64,000 nt of DNA. It comes from Methanobacterium spitsbergense (GTDB lineage: Archaea; Methanobacteriota; Methanobacteria; Methanobacteriales; Methanobacteriaceae). The position numbers were made by a program, and so were the translations under genes. A model generated the notes under the pieces. The model saw nothing but the letters and a program-made list of their open reading frames with translations. It was not told where the DNA came from and did not search any database. Positions 57,371-64,000 of this stretch are shown here, piece after piece. How positions within the stretch are numbered: position 1 is the first letter of the stretch; each line of letters opens with the position of its first letter. The stretch spans positions 1 to 64,000 of the forward strand of contig NZ_JAIOUQ010000004.1 in the NCBI RefSeq assembly GCF_019931065.1, in the 5' to 3' direction.

Positions 57371-58507
57371 ATGGATACATATATGGACGATTTGTTTAAA
57401 ATATTTATCCAAAATCGGGATGTAAAATCTGGAACAATTGAACTATATTCACAGATTATAAAAGATTATAGCAAATTTTTAGATAAAACTCCCTCAGAAT
57501 GGATAAGTGAAGCTGAATCTGAAGAAGAAAAAGATGACCCTCCTATCAGAATGCGAAATAGATCCATCAAGAAATATTTATTAAATTATAAAGATCATTT
57601 GGTTGAGAGAGATCTAAGTCCTAGGACCATATCAACCAGACTAACTGTTGTAAGATTTTTTTATTCTGATTTTAACATTGACCTTCCTAGGTCCAGGTCT
57701 AAAAAAATTGTGTATAAAGAAGGAATTGAAGATCTTCCAAGTAGAGATGAAATCAAATTAGCATTATCTTTTTCTAATATCAAATATCAAAGTGTAATTC
57801 TATTAATGTTGTCTTCAGGTATGCGATCATCTGATATTCGTGCTCTCAAATACAGCGACTTTTTAACCTCCTTAAAGGATTATATCAAAATACCTAAAAA
57901 GAGATTTATTAGTGTAGATGAGGTTGTTGATTTATTAGAAGAAACCAGTGAAATTATAATTCCAACCTGGAGAATTACAGCCATAAAAACAAATACAAAA
58001 TTTTTCACATTTAGTTCTCCTGAAAGTCTTGAAAAAATAATTGAATATCTAAAATCAGAACCACCAAAAACTCTCAATAGATACCTTTTTAGAAGTGGAA
58101 GATACCCAGATAAACCTATAAGTTCCAGGGCATTTATGGGATATTTTAACTATTTAAATAAAAAATGTGGATTAGGAAAACCCTATAAACAAAATAAATT
58201 AAGATCACATGCACTACGAAAATATTTTGGAACAACACTTGGAAGAGTGGGACTTCAACAACTCACAATAGATCGTTTAATGGCTCATAAGGTAGATGCA
58301 GTTACAGATGCTTATATTAAACCTGATATAACAAGTTTAAAAGAACAATATATGCAATGTGTCGAAGAATTGTCAATAGAAAATGTTAAAGTAAAGGTTT
58401 ATGAAGTTGATAGTAAAGATAAAAAACGTTTAGATAGCCTTGAAAAGAAATATGAAGAATTATTAAAACTTCACGAAGAAAAGGACGAATATAACAAATT
58501 ACCATAA
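57371..58507 (+). CDS. Tyrosine recombinase/integrase
   Basis: The protein has an N-terminal SAM-like DNA-binding domain (about 1-115) and a catalytic domain with the full set: Arg in SSGMRSSDIRALK, HxxR in RSHALRKYFG, His in RLMAHKVD and the nucleophile Tyr in DAYIKPDI. The C-terminus is a charged coiled coil. Integrases of archaeal viruses and plasmids look like this. ATG 57371 is used, though ATG 57383 is possible; there is no ribosome binding site, and a TATA box near 57322 gives a short leader. It marks the left side of an integrated element that continues to the right edge. Confidence 0.88.
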   Translation: MDTYMDDLFKIFIQNRDVKSGTIELYSQIIKDYSKFLDKTPSEWISEAESEEEKDDPPIRMRNRSIKKYLLNYKDHLVERDLSPRTISTRLTVVRFFYSDFNIDLPRSRSKKIVYKEGIEDLPSRDEIKLALSFSNIKYQSVILLMLSSGMRSSDIRALKYSDFLTSLKDYIKIPKKRFISVDEVVDLLEETSEIIIPTWRITAIKTNTKFFTFSSPESLEKIIEYLKSEPPKTLNRYLFRSGRYPDKPISSRAFMGYFNYLNKKCGLGKPYKQNKLRSHALRKYFGTTLGRVGLQQLTIDRLMAHKVDAVTDAYIKPDITSLKEQYMQCVEELSIENVKVKVYEVDSKDKKRLDSLEKKYEELLKLHEEKDEYNKLP

Positions 58508-58721
58508 CTACTTTTTTATTTCTCAAATGCTCTCTAGTAAATAATATGGTATATAAGAATAGACTTATTTTGTAAACTTGCAATTTTTGTATGTAACATA
58601 CAAAACATTTAATAGTTCAAAAGCAAATCTACCTAACAAATCAAGTAAATTCATGTGATATAATCTATTTTTAAATCTTAAATATTTTTTTTTAATTTTG
58701 GAAATTTTATATTTTATTTAT

Positions 58722-59256
58722 GAGGAGCAGGGAGTGTTTCTCCACATTTTGGGGGGGGACCAATTCGTGGTGGGAATTGGTAAAAAAATAGAGAAGAAAA
58801 GCACATCCCATACTCCTATTTATTAGAGTGATTGAATGTTCTATTTTAAATTTGGCTTATTTTATAAGTAGGAGGCGGGCAGGGATAAATTTTAGAAACA
58901 CTAAAAAATAAGTTTTGAAAGGCACTTATTCCCTGCCCATATTATATTATTATGGGTAATGTTCTATTTTAAATTTGGCTTATTTTATTTTTAGATATTT
59001 ATAATTAGGAGGCGGGCAGGGACGGATTAACCAAACTTCCATGGCACCCAAAAATAAAAAGAGATATTTTTTTGGTAAAAAATTGAGGTAGACAATCCCC
59101 ACCCTATTTATTATATTGGGTGAATGTTGTATTTGATAATTGGGTTTATTATTTTTAATTAAATAAGGAGTAGGGGGATGTAATTCTTATTTTTGAACAA
59201 TTACTTTGGGGACGGCAATATGTTAAAAAAAATGAAGTGTACATTCCCCTGCCCTA
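58722..59256. repeat. Array of four structured repeats
   Basis: Four units lie at 58722-58818, 58868-58940, 59006-59107 and 59165-59256. Each has a GC-rich left arm (AGGAG..GGG), an inner hairpin, an A-rich motif (TAAAAAAAT), and a right arm that pairs with the left (for example GGGCAGGGA with TCCCTGCCC in unit 2). A T/A-rich tail with TATTTATTATATT follows. Stem bases differ between units but stay paired. Inner stems also change: CCAATTC/GAATTGG in unit 1, TTTTAG/CTAAAA in unit 2, ACCAAA/TTTGGT in unit 3. A 31-bp spacer is identical at 58835-58865 and 58958-58988. No coding sequence is seen; the G/C content is far above the flanks. A structured RNA family or a replication/packaging array is plausible. 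Confidence 0.7.
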
Positions 59257-59399
59257 TTTATTATATTTATTTGATGTTCATATGAACCCCGAACAATTCG
59301 CTTTTTAAATATGGGTTTTATTGTATTCTAATGCTTATATTTAGGGCTTATTTTTTTTTATTTAAATTTTTGTCTTAGTTTATACAAGGAGTAAAAAAC

Positions 59400-59489
59400 A
59401 TGCCAATAACAGATAAAACCGTCTTAAAAATAGGAAGTACAGAAACGGAGAACATAAAAACATTACAAATCGGTATAACCTGCATCTAA
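59400..59489 (+). CDS. Short open frame after the repeat array
   Basis: A 29-codon frame (MPITDKTVLKIGSTETENIK, then TLQIGITCI) follows an aaggagt box. It resembles the first strand of a peptidoglycan-binding or lysin-type protein and may be a truncated copy of the gene at 59568, or a small peptide. There are no other clues. Confidence 0.35.
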   Translation: MPITDKTVLKIGSTETENIKTLQIGITCI

Positions 59490-59567
59490 TTGATGTAATT
59501 TAAAATATCAAATTTCTTTTTTTTAATTTTTTATTTTGAATTAGTGTAAACAATGGAGGATTAAATT

Positions 59568-60302
59568 ATGGCAACAAAATGTGTATTTACAGCATTAAAG
59601 AAAGGAAATAAAGGACCAGTACAAACAAAAATACTACAACATAGTTTAGGATTAAAAGAAGATGGAATATATGGACCTGTAACTGAAACAACAGTTAAAG
59701 CATACCAGAAAAAGAGAGGACTTGTAATTGATGGAATAGCAGGGCCAATAACATGTACCGCATTAAATATTTGGTGTACTAAACCATCAAGTTCAACTAA
59801 GGTATGTTCACCAGCAACCACATTTATGATGCAACCCAACAACTACACTTGTGGGGTTACTTGTTTAAGGATGGCTGCTTCAAAGCATGGTTTAAATCCT
59901 AAATATGAAACTGTAATGGCATTAACGGGATGTAACCCTACAAATGGAACAGGACACAGTGAAAAAGGAAAAAATGGAAAATGGAAAAATGGGATGAAAG
60001 GTTTCATCACTTCACATCAAGGTATGGGTTTAGCATATGCAGAAAGTTTCTACAGGAAAGACCTAAGTTTAAATGGTTTAAGACAGAAAATCAGAGAATG
60101 TTATGATGTTTATATTAACTTGATGACTGGTCCACTTGAAGGATGGGCTGATTATCCACATTGGGTTTTAGTTCAGTGCATTGACGATGACTACGTATAT
60201 ATCAATGATCCAGATCGCGGATCAATGATAAGACAGGAAAAATCTGATATGGAAAAGGCAATGGACTTAAATGGAAATCCGGATAGTATTATAGCCAAAT
60301 AG
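59568..60302 (+). CDS. Peptidoglycan-binding-fold plus C39-like cysteine peptidase; candidate wall lysin
   Basis: Residues 10-68 form a PG_binding_1 helix bundle (KGNKGPVQTKILQHSLG, EDGIYGPVTETTVKAYQ). Residues 82-235 are a papain-like/C39-type peptidase with probable Cys95 (NNYTCGVTCLRMA), His198 (YPHWVLVQC) and Asp214 (YINDPDRG). Viruses of Methanobacteriales encode pseudomurein endoisopeptidases with a Cys-His-Asp triad, and this protein in an integrated element fits that role. It has no signal peptide, so release would need another route. A ggagg box precedes the ATG. Whether the wall target is pseudomurein is inferred. Confidence 0.82.
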   Translation: MATKCVFTALKKGNKGPVQTKILQHSLGLKEDGIYGPVTETTVKAYQKKRGLVIDGIAGPITCTALNIWCTKPSSSTKVCSPATTFMMQPNNYTCGVTCLRMAASKHGLNPKYETVMALTGCNPTNGTGHSEKGKNGKWKNGMKGFITSHQGMGLAYAESFYRKDLSLNGLRQKIRECYDVYINLMTGPLEGWADYPHWVLVQCIDDDYVYINDPDRGSMIRQEKSDMEKAMDLNGNPDSIIAK

Positions 60303-60307
60303 GAATT

Positions 60308-60961
60308 TTATTTCCTATATATTTCTTTTTTAACAAAATCATGAACTATTTGTCCTGAGATTGGATCATTGAAATAACCTAAAGATTTTGATTTTCCTTT
60401 ATACCAAATTTGTGTTTGCCAAACACGAGCCCATGGATTTTGATTTCTCATAGAATAAAAAGTACCCCTATATTTCCCAATTTGTTTTCCAAAAAAGGGG
60501 TTATTTTTTCCATAATATCTTCCTTTATGTGAATTTGAAATTTTTAATTTAGTTTTTTCAGAAAGTTTTTTACCAAAATTTGGACTCAATTTTCCTTTTT
60601 TACCATATTGTTGATTATTTTTCCCTGACAATTTAATTATGGTTTCGATTGAATGTTTACCATTAGATCCTCCTTCTTTGAGGTTATATCCATAATTATC
60701 ATCAGTGGACTTATATTTTTTAATATATCCAATTTCGAGAGAATCTAAACTTAATTTGGATGTTGCATAATTTAGAACTTTGAATTGAAATGAAGATTTT
60801 CCAAATTTATTATATGAATTTTGTAAATGGATATTGTAATGAATATTCTTTTTTAATAATTTTAAATGGTCATTCCATCTATTCCAAGGTTTTTGAGTGG
60901 TTTGTCCAATATATATTTTTTTATTTACTAAGTTTTGAATTTTGTAGATATAACCATACAT
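60308..60961 (-). CDS. GIY-YIG homing endonuclease with NUMOD repeats
   Basis: The N-terminus MYGYIYKIQNLVNKKIYIGQ is the GIY-YIG nuclease core, with Arg in KPWNRWNDH and Glu in DSLEIGYIKKYK. Two or three NUMOD3-type DNA-binding repeats follow (SPNFGKKLSEKTKLKISNSH, NNPFFGKQIGK). The C-terminus resembles an AP2-like strand set (WQTQIWYKGKSKSLGYF). This is a selfish endonuclease, common in phages. The aaggagt leader matches that of the short frame at 59400. It converges on the lysin gene with six bases between. Confidence 0.88.
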   Translation of the reverse strand: MYGYIYKIQNLVNKKIYIGQTTQKPWNRWNDHLKLLKKNIHYNIHLQNSYNKFGKSSFQFKVLNYATSKLSLDSLEIGYIKKYKSTDDNYGYNLKEGGSNGKHSIETIIKLSGKNNQQYGKKGKLSPNFGKKLSEKTKLKISNSHKGRYYGKNNPFFGKQIGKYRGTFYSMRNQNPWARVWQTQIWYKGKSKSLGYFNDPISGQIVHDFVKKEIYRK

Positions 60962-61016
60962 ATTTTTTACTCCTTAAACGCCCTTTTACTCTAATTTTTA
61001 CCCATCTTTAATAGGC

Positions 61017-61050
61017 GTGTAGGAGCGGAGTAAAAAGAACACTCCTACTT
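61017..61050. other. Fifth, shorter hairpin related to the repeat array
   Basis: GTAGGAG (61019-61025) pairs exactly with CTCCTAC (61042-61048) around CGGAGTAAAAAGAACA. The tail TTATTATATTATGTTTAAAC is like the array tails. It lies upstream of the small zinc-ribbon gene at 61108 and of the GIY-YIG gene on the other strand. Confidence 0.5.
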
Positions 61051-61107
61051 ATTATATTATGTTTAAACTCATATTTAAATCTTTTGAAACCAAAGGAGGT
61101 TGTTACA

Positions 61108-61221
61108 ACGTGCACTCCCCAATCCATAGTAACTTGTATTAAATGTGGTGAAATCTACAATACAGAAGTATTTGAATTCTATCCAACCTGTAGCTCAACC
61201 GAAGATAAATCTTCTCATTAA
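61108..61221 (+). CDS. Small zinc-ribbon-like protein with possible ACG start
   Basis: The 37-codon frame encodes a cysteine-rich peptide with CIKCGEIYNTEVFEFYPTC, a half zinc ribbon. The codon after a perfect ggaggt box at 7-base spacing is ACG 61108; no ATG, GTG or TTG lies in frame. A hairpin terminator follows directly. It may be a real small gene with a near-cognate start or a gene whose ATG mutated. Confidence 0.45.
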   Translation, partial: TCTPQSIVTCIKCGEIYNTEVFEFYPTCSSTEDKSSH

Positions 61222-61240
61222 TGAGGAGGGTGCTTTTTTT
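61211..61240 (+). terminator. Hairpin terminator after the small zinc-ribbon gene
   Basis: CTTCTCAT (61211-61218) pairs with ATGAGGAG (61221-61228), with one G:T pair. A run of seven T follows at 61234-61240. The stop codon lies in the loop. Confidence 0.6.
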
Positions 61241-61350
61241 GTTCAATTTAAAATAATAAATAGGATCTTGAATATTTGTAATGAAGAATAAATTTATATT
61301 AAGATATTAATATAATATAATGTGTTATTATAAAAATTATTGACTATATA

Positions 61351-62006
61351 ATGTATAAACCAATTACTTATGTTCTTTTAGCGATAATAATGATAATAAT
61401 TCTTCTTTCTATCCTAGTTTATAATAGATATTCAATTTCAACAATTGGATTCATAGTTACACCTATTTTAACTATTTTTTTCATTATTATTTGGGATGGT
61501 TATAATTCTAAAAACAAAGAAGAAACTATTTTTTTAAACCTTAAATTAGAATTCTCTACTAATATTATTACTTTAATATTCAATTCTTCAAAGTTATTAG
61601 AAGAATTCAAGTTAAGTGAAAAAAAACAGCATGTGTAAGTCCATTAAAATCTTTAAACACGCAAATATGGGAATTATTAGTTTTCAATACTCCTAATATC
61701 CTTTTTAAAAACAATCTTTTAGGTGAATTATCAGGTTTTTATTTTTTAATTCATGAGATAAATGAAACAATGTTAAGTAGAGAAAATTTTAGAATTAATA
61801 ATAGTGGTATGAGTAATTTTGGATCATCATTAATACTTTATGACGAAATTATTTTTTCATTAATTCAAAGATTTATCGCACACATAGAAATTATTTTAAA
61901 TACAAAAGAGTTGAGAAAAGAATTGAATGGTGTTGAGAATTTAGAAACTCATTTAGCAACATTGAAATTACAAAGGGACAATATTATAAAGATTTTAGAT
62001 AAATAA
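61351..62006 (+). pseudogene. Membrane protein of the element, interrupted by a frameshift
   Basis: The first frame (61351-61638) encodes two membrane helices (about residues 5-25 and 30-48) and a charged helix, ending after GAAAAAAAA. If one more base is read, the frame continues as TACVSPLKSLNTQIWELLVF to the stop at 62006 and gives a protein of about 218 residues. Its C-terminus, ELRKELNGVENLETHLATLK, is helical. I do not recognise the family. The run of eight A is the same sequence context as in the PRC-barrel frameshift at 632. No ribosome binding site is visible before ATG 61351. Confidence 0.6.
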
Positions 62007-62008
62007 AT

Positions 62009-62179
62009 TTAAATTTTAAACCATTTTTTACATTTAGGACAATAGTATTCAGTAACAATTATAGTTTTATATTTGCTCTGCTTTGGTTCTGAATTTTCAT
62101 CTTTGGAACTTAAAGGACGAATAAATCTGTTCATTTGTCCTTTAAATCCGCAACGGGGACATTTGATATTTTCAGTCAT
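62009..62179 (-). CDS. Small zinc-ribbon protein
   Basis: The 56-residue protein starts MTENIKCPRCGFKGQMNRF and ends YYCPKCKKWFKI, two CxxC pairs that form one zinc ribbon. A polar loop separates them. The last 12 residues match the partial gene at the right edge (63929), so this is one of at least two paralogues in the element. It may bind DNA, RNA or an RNA polymerase; the role is unknown. The start ATG has no strong ribosome binding site. Confidence 0.7.
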   Translation of the reverse strand: MTENIKCPRCGFKGQMNRFIRPLSSKDENSEPKQSKYKTIIVTEYYCPKCKKWFKI

Positions 62180-62253
62180 TTTACTTCAAAATTAAGTAAT
62201 TGGAACTATGATTTAATAGTTACTATTTATATTTTAAATTAAAAAAAAGTTAA

Positions 62254-62610
62254 TTAACATCTTGAAACTTTAGACCATGACTTATCAAATATTAAACATT
62301 GTGCTTCATAAAAATTTTCAAATGTTCCCAGATGGTCCATAAATATCTTTATGGCCGTCTCAATGTCTTTAGGCATGAGATGTTCTGGAGTTAAAATTGT
62401 GACTTCGATTATCAGTTGCTCAGAATATTCATCATAATCTAATCCAAGTTTGATTGAATAGTCATTATCCATATAACAGTTAAGATTTTCCAATCGACAT
62501 TCTAAAAAAGAGTATTTATCCTTGCTAACTTCGTTATCTTCAAATTTTAGCAATATCTTGGTACAACCTGGCTCAATTTCATTCATTTTAACATCTAAGA
62601 ATTTTAACAA
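62254..62610 (-). CDS. Protein of unknown function in the integrated element
   Basis: The 118-residue acidic protein starts at TTG 62610 behind a gaggcgat box. It looks like a soluble alpha/beta protein (GCTKILLKFEDNEVSKDKYS, then EQLIIEVTILTPEHLMPKDI). There are four cysteines without a metal-binding pattern. I recognise no family. It lies upstream of the zinc-ribbon gene on the same strand by 75 bases, so they may be one transcript. Confidence 0.55.
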   Translation of the reverse strand: MLKFLDVKMNEIEPGCTKILLKFEDNEVSKDKYSFLECRLENLNCYMDNDYSIKLGLDYDEYSEQLIIEVTILTPEHLMPKDIETAIKIFMDHLGTFENFYEAQCLIFDKSWSKVSRC

Positions 62611-62747
62611 TTTATCGCCTCTGTTGTATTATTATGAATTTGATAAAGCATATATCTTATTGAAAAAAACAGGGAGTTTGTGACGATTATCACTAAAAAC
62701 CATCGTAGATTGCAAGTCTAAACAAAAAATATCAATCTATTTAATTA

Positions 62748-62924
62748 TTATATAGATTTCAAGGATTCGTTAATCCCAAAAATTATAAATAATAATCCAA
62801 TCCCGATTACAGAATAATATACCTGATTATGATTAGTATAGACAAGTATTGCTCCAATTAAAATTAATAGGAACCCTATGAAATAATATCTTATAGAATT
62901 TTTATTATATTTTGTGAGTTTCAT
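62748..62924 (-). CDS. Small two-helix membrane protein
   Basis: The 58-residue product has a basic start (MKLTKYNKNSIRYYF) and two membrane helices (GFLLILIGAILVYT and SVIGIGLLFIIFGI) joined by a short NHNQ turn. Two-helix proteins like this occur in viral and plasmid genes of archaea. There is no ribosome binding site on this strand. It is supported mainly by the protein-like sequence and start-to-stop integrity. Confidence 0.5.
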   Translation of the reverse strand: MKLTKYNKNSIRYYFIGFLLILIGAILVYTNHNQVYYSVIGIGLLFIIFGINESLKSI

Positions 62925-62953
62925 AGTTTAAGGAGGAAAATTTTTTATCTAAT

Positions 62954-63235
62954 TTAATGAGTATTTAGCATAACAATCAATTTATCAGTATTTAATACTT
63001 TAAATTTGAATATATATCCTGAAGGTATATTTTTTGGAGTAACAGAAGAAAGAATACTAATAGGATATTCATCTTCTTCTAAACCTTTATGCATCACTAT
63101 ATTTTCATTAAACCAATCTGAATCATTTTTATGTTTAAATTCAACTTGAATATCTGTAGTTGCATTGAACACGCTACAATCTTCAAAATTATCTAAAAAA
63201 GCTTTTTTAATATTTTCAAACATCTCATCAACCAT
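62954..63235 (-). CDS. Protein of unknown function in the integrated element
   Basis: From ATG 63235 the protein has 93 residues, with a helical start (MFENIKKAFLDNFEDCSVFN), a polar middle and a terminal beta segment (KFKVLNTDKLIVMLNT). A cgtgat box lies just before the ATG, favouring it over the ATG nine bases upstream. I do not recognise the family. It lies 29 bases before the small membrane protein gene on the same strand. Confidence 0.5.
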   Translation of the reverse strand: MVDEMFENIKKAFLDNFEDCSVFNATTDIQVEFKHKNDSDWFNENIVMHKGLEEDEYPISILSSVTPKNIPSGYIFKFKVLNTDKLIVMLNTH

Positions 63236-63391
63236 AATTATCACGATAGGTAGTTATTTTTCATACTAAATATTTTTTATGGAAAATTAAACAAATGTTA
63301 TTCGGTGTTGGTATGCCTTCTAGGATAATAAAAGAAAATTTAATTCGTTTTATTATTAATATCTCAAAGTCCCTGTTTTAATGTTTTAAAT

Positions 63392-63772
63392 TTAAATTAG
63401 AAATGTTTGTTGTATTGGTACTTTATTTTTAGCCACGGCTGCGTTTTTATGGGAACATTGAACACTATTATATAATGATGCATCAAGATAACATTGTAAT
63501 GATGCTTCTTTTGTTAGTATTGATTCTATATTTCTGTCGAGTAGGTGTATTCTTTGTAGGATTTTGGGCCAGTATCCTATTAGTTTCCAGTCTTCAGTTC
63601 TGTCCAAGTATAGATCTATTTTATTAATATATTCTATCTGTTCCCGCATAGACATGTAAAATCTATTAAATTCATTCCTTGTAAATACAATAACTTCCTC
63701 ATGGTCTTGGAACATTTCAGGCTGCGATAATTCTGCTATTCTTCCATTAGGTATCCCTTCACTCATCATCAT
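63392..63772 (-). CDS. Protein of unknown function in the integrated element
   Basis: The 126-residue protein begins at ATG 63772 (or one of the two following ATG codons), backed by ggagttgatgat. The central part is strongly helical, with VFTRNEFNRFYMSMREQIEY and ILQRIHLLDRNIESILTK, and suggests a coiled-coil dimer. The C-terminus is short and basic. No family is recognised. It is the rightmost complete gene of the window. Confidence 0.5.
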   Translation of the reverse strand: MMMSEGIPNGRIAELSQPEMFQDHEEVIVFTRNEFNRFYMSMREQIEYINKIDLYLDRTEDWKLIGYWPKILQRIHLLDRNIESILTKEASLQCYLDASLYNSVQCSHKNAAVAKNKVPIQQTFLI

Positions 63773-63928
63773 AATATCATCAACTCCATTGTTATTGTGG
63801 AATTGAATTTATGATATTTAGGTTATATTTGGGTTGAGTAAGAGACCTGTTGAAAAGTAATCTTTAAAATTAAAATTGTTAAAAACTACAAAAAGCTAGA
63901 ATATTTTAAAAAAAAGTAACATTAAATA

Positions 63929-64000
63929 TTAAATTCTCACCCACGATTTACATATTGGGCAATAATGTTCTACAATCATTTTATGTTTTTTAGTAGATCC
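63929..64000 (-). CDS. Partial zinc-ribbon protein at the right edge
   Basis: The frame enters from the right edge and ends at 63929. It reads KMIVEHYCPICKSWVRI, which matches the end of the zinc-ribbon protein at 62009 (YYCPKCKKWFKI). The N-terminal CxxC pair is outside the window. Confidence 0.6.
   Translation of the reverse strand, partial: GSTKKHKMIVEHYCPICKSWVRI

Noticed and set aside
58722..59256. Repeat array as a CRISPR
   Set aside because: Units differ in length and sequence and keep pairing instead of identity; spacers are partly identical and no cas gene is near.

Overview
The window looks like part of the chromosome of a mesophilic methanogenic archaeon of the order Methanobacteriales, most likely a Methanobacterium-type organism. 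The DNA is very AT-rich. It has archaeal TATA-box promoters, GGAGGTGA-type ribosome binding sites, heterodisulfide-reductase-like subunits, class III (archaeal pilin) signal peptides, an archaeal GatC, archaeal phosphopantothenate synthesis, a REC-PAS protein with a methanogen-type C-terminal domain, and MurT/GatD-like enzymes expected in a pseudomurein-walled cell. The order is inferred from gene content; no database search was possible.

Positions 1-32 kb are dominated by sulfur and cysteine/methionine metabolism: nifS, metX (fused to CBS domains), metY, tRNA-Cys with cysS, a GMC/ThiF/HdrCBA operon, a signal-less SsuA-like binding protein, a ThiS/MoaD sulfur carrier, cysK-cysE and a small HTH regulator with a cysteine-rich tail. 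The most striking signal is a 16-bp palindrome (TATAACNATNGTTATA) that recurs at ten promoter positions and marks almost every one of these transcription units, including the tRNA-Cys gene and the regulator itself. It usually abuts the TATA box. I saw none after about 31.7 kb. I read this as a cysteine/sulfur regulon with its own regulator. Scattered between are a small heat-shock protein, a HisG homologue, a secreted beta-propeller, a SpoIIM-family membrane protein, a transglutaminase-like wall enzyme and several unknowns.

Positions 32-46 kb hold housekeeping anabolism: asnB, gatC, an ACT protein with homoserine dehydrogenase and an ApgM-family enzyme, the MurT/GatD pair, pyrG, phosphopantothenate synthesis and two conserved archaeal proteins. 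Positions 41.5-44.3 kb and 46.9-53.5 kb hold a pilus/adhesin system: a prepilin-peptidase-like protein, three class III signal pilin-like proteins and three larger secreted proteins with similar N-termini in one leftward operon. An M42 peptidase, a KaiC-like ATPase and a REC-PAS sensor follow.

From 57.37 kb to the right edge the window appears to be an integrated virus or other integrative element. It has a tyrosine recombinase, a tandem array of four structured repeats with compensating stems, a peptidoglycan-binding-fold/cysteine-peptidase lysin candidate, a GIY-YIG homing endonuclease and a set of short unknown and zinc-ribbon genes on the minus strand.

Three genes (PRC-barrel at 475, GMC oxidoreductase at 10447, element membrane protein at 61351) are each broken by a change equal to one missing base, two of them in A8 runs. 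Four other genes seem to start at near-cognate codons (CTG, ATT, ATT, ACG) behind good ribosome binding sites. These could be sequence errors or real biology and are listed separately.
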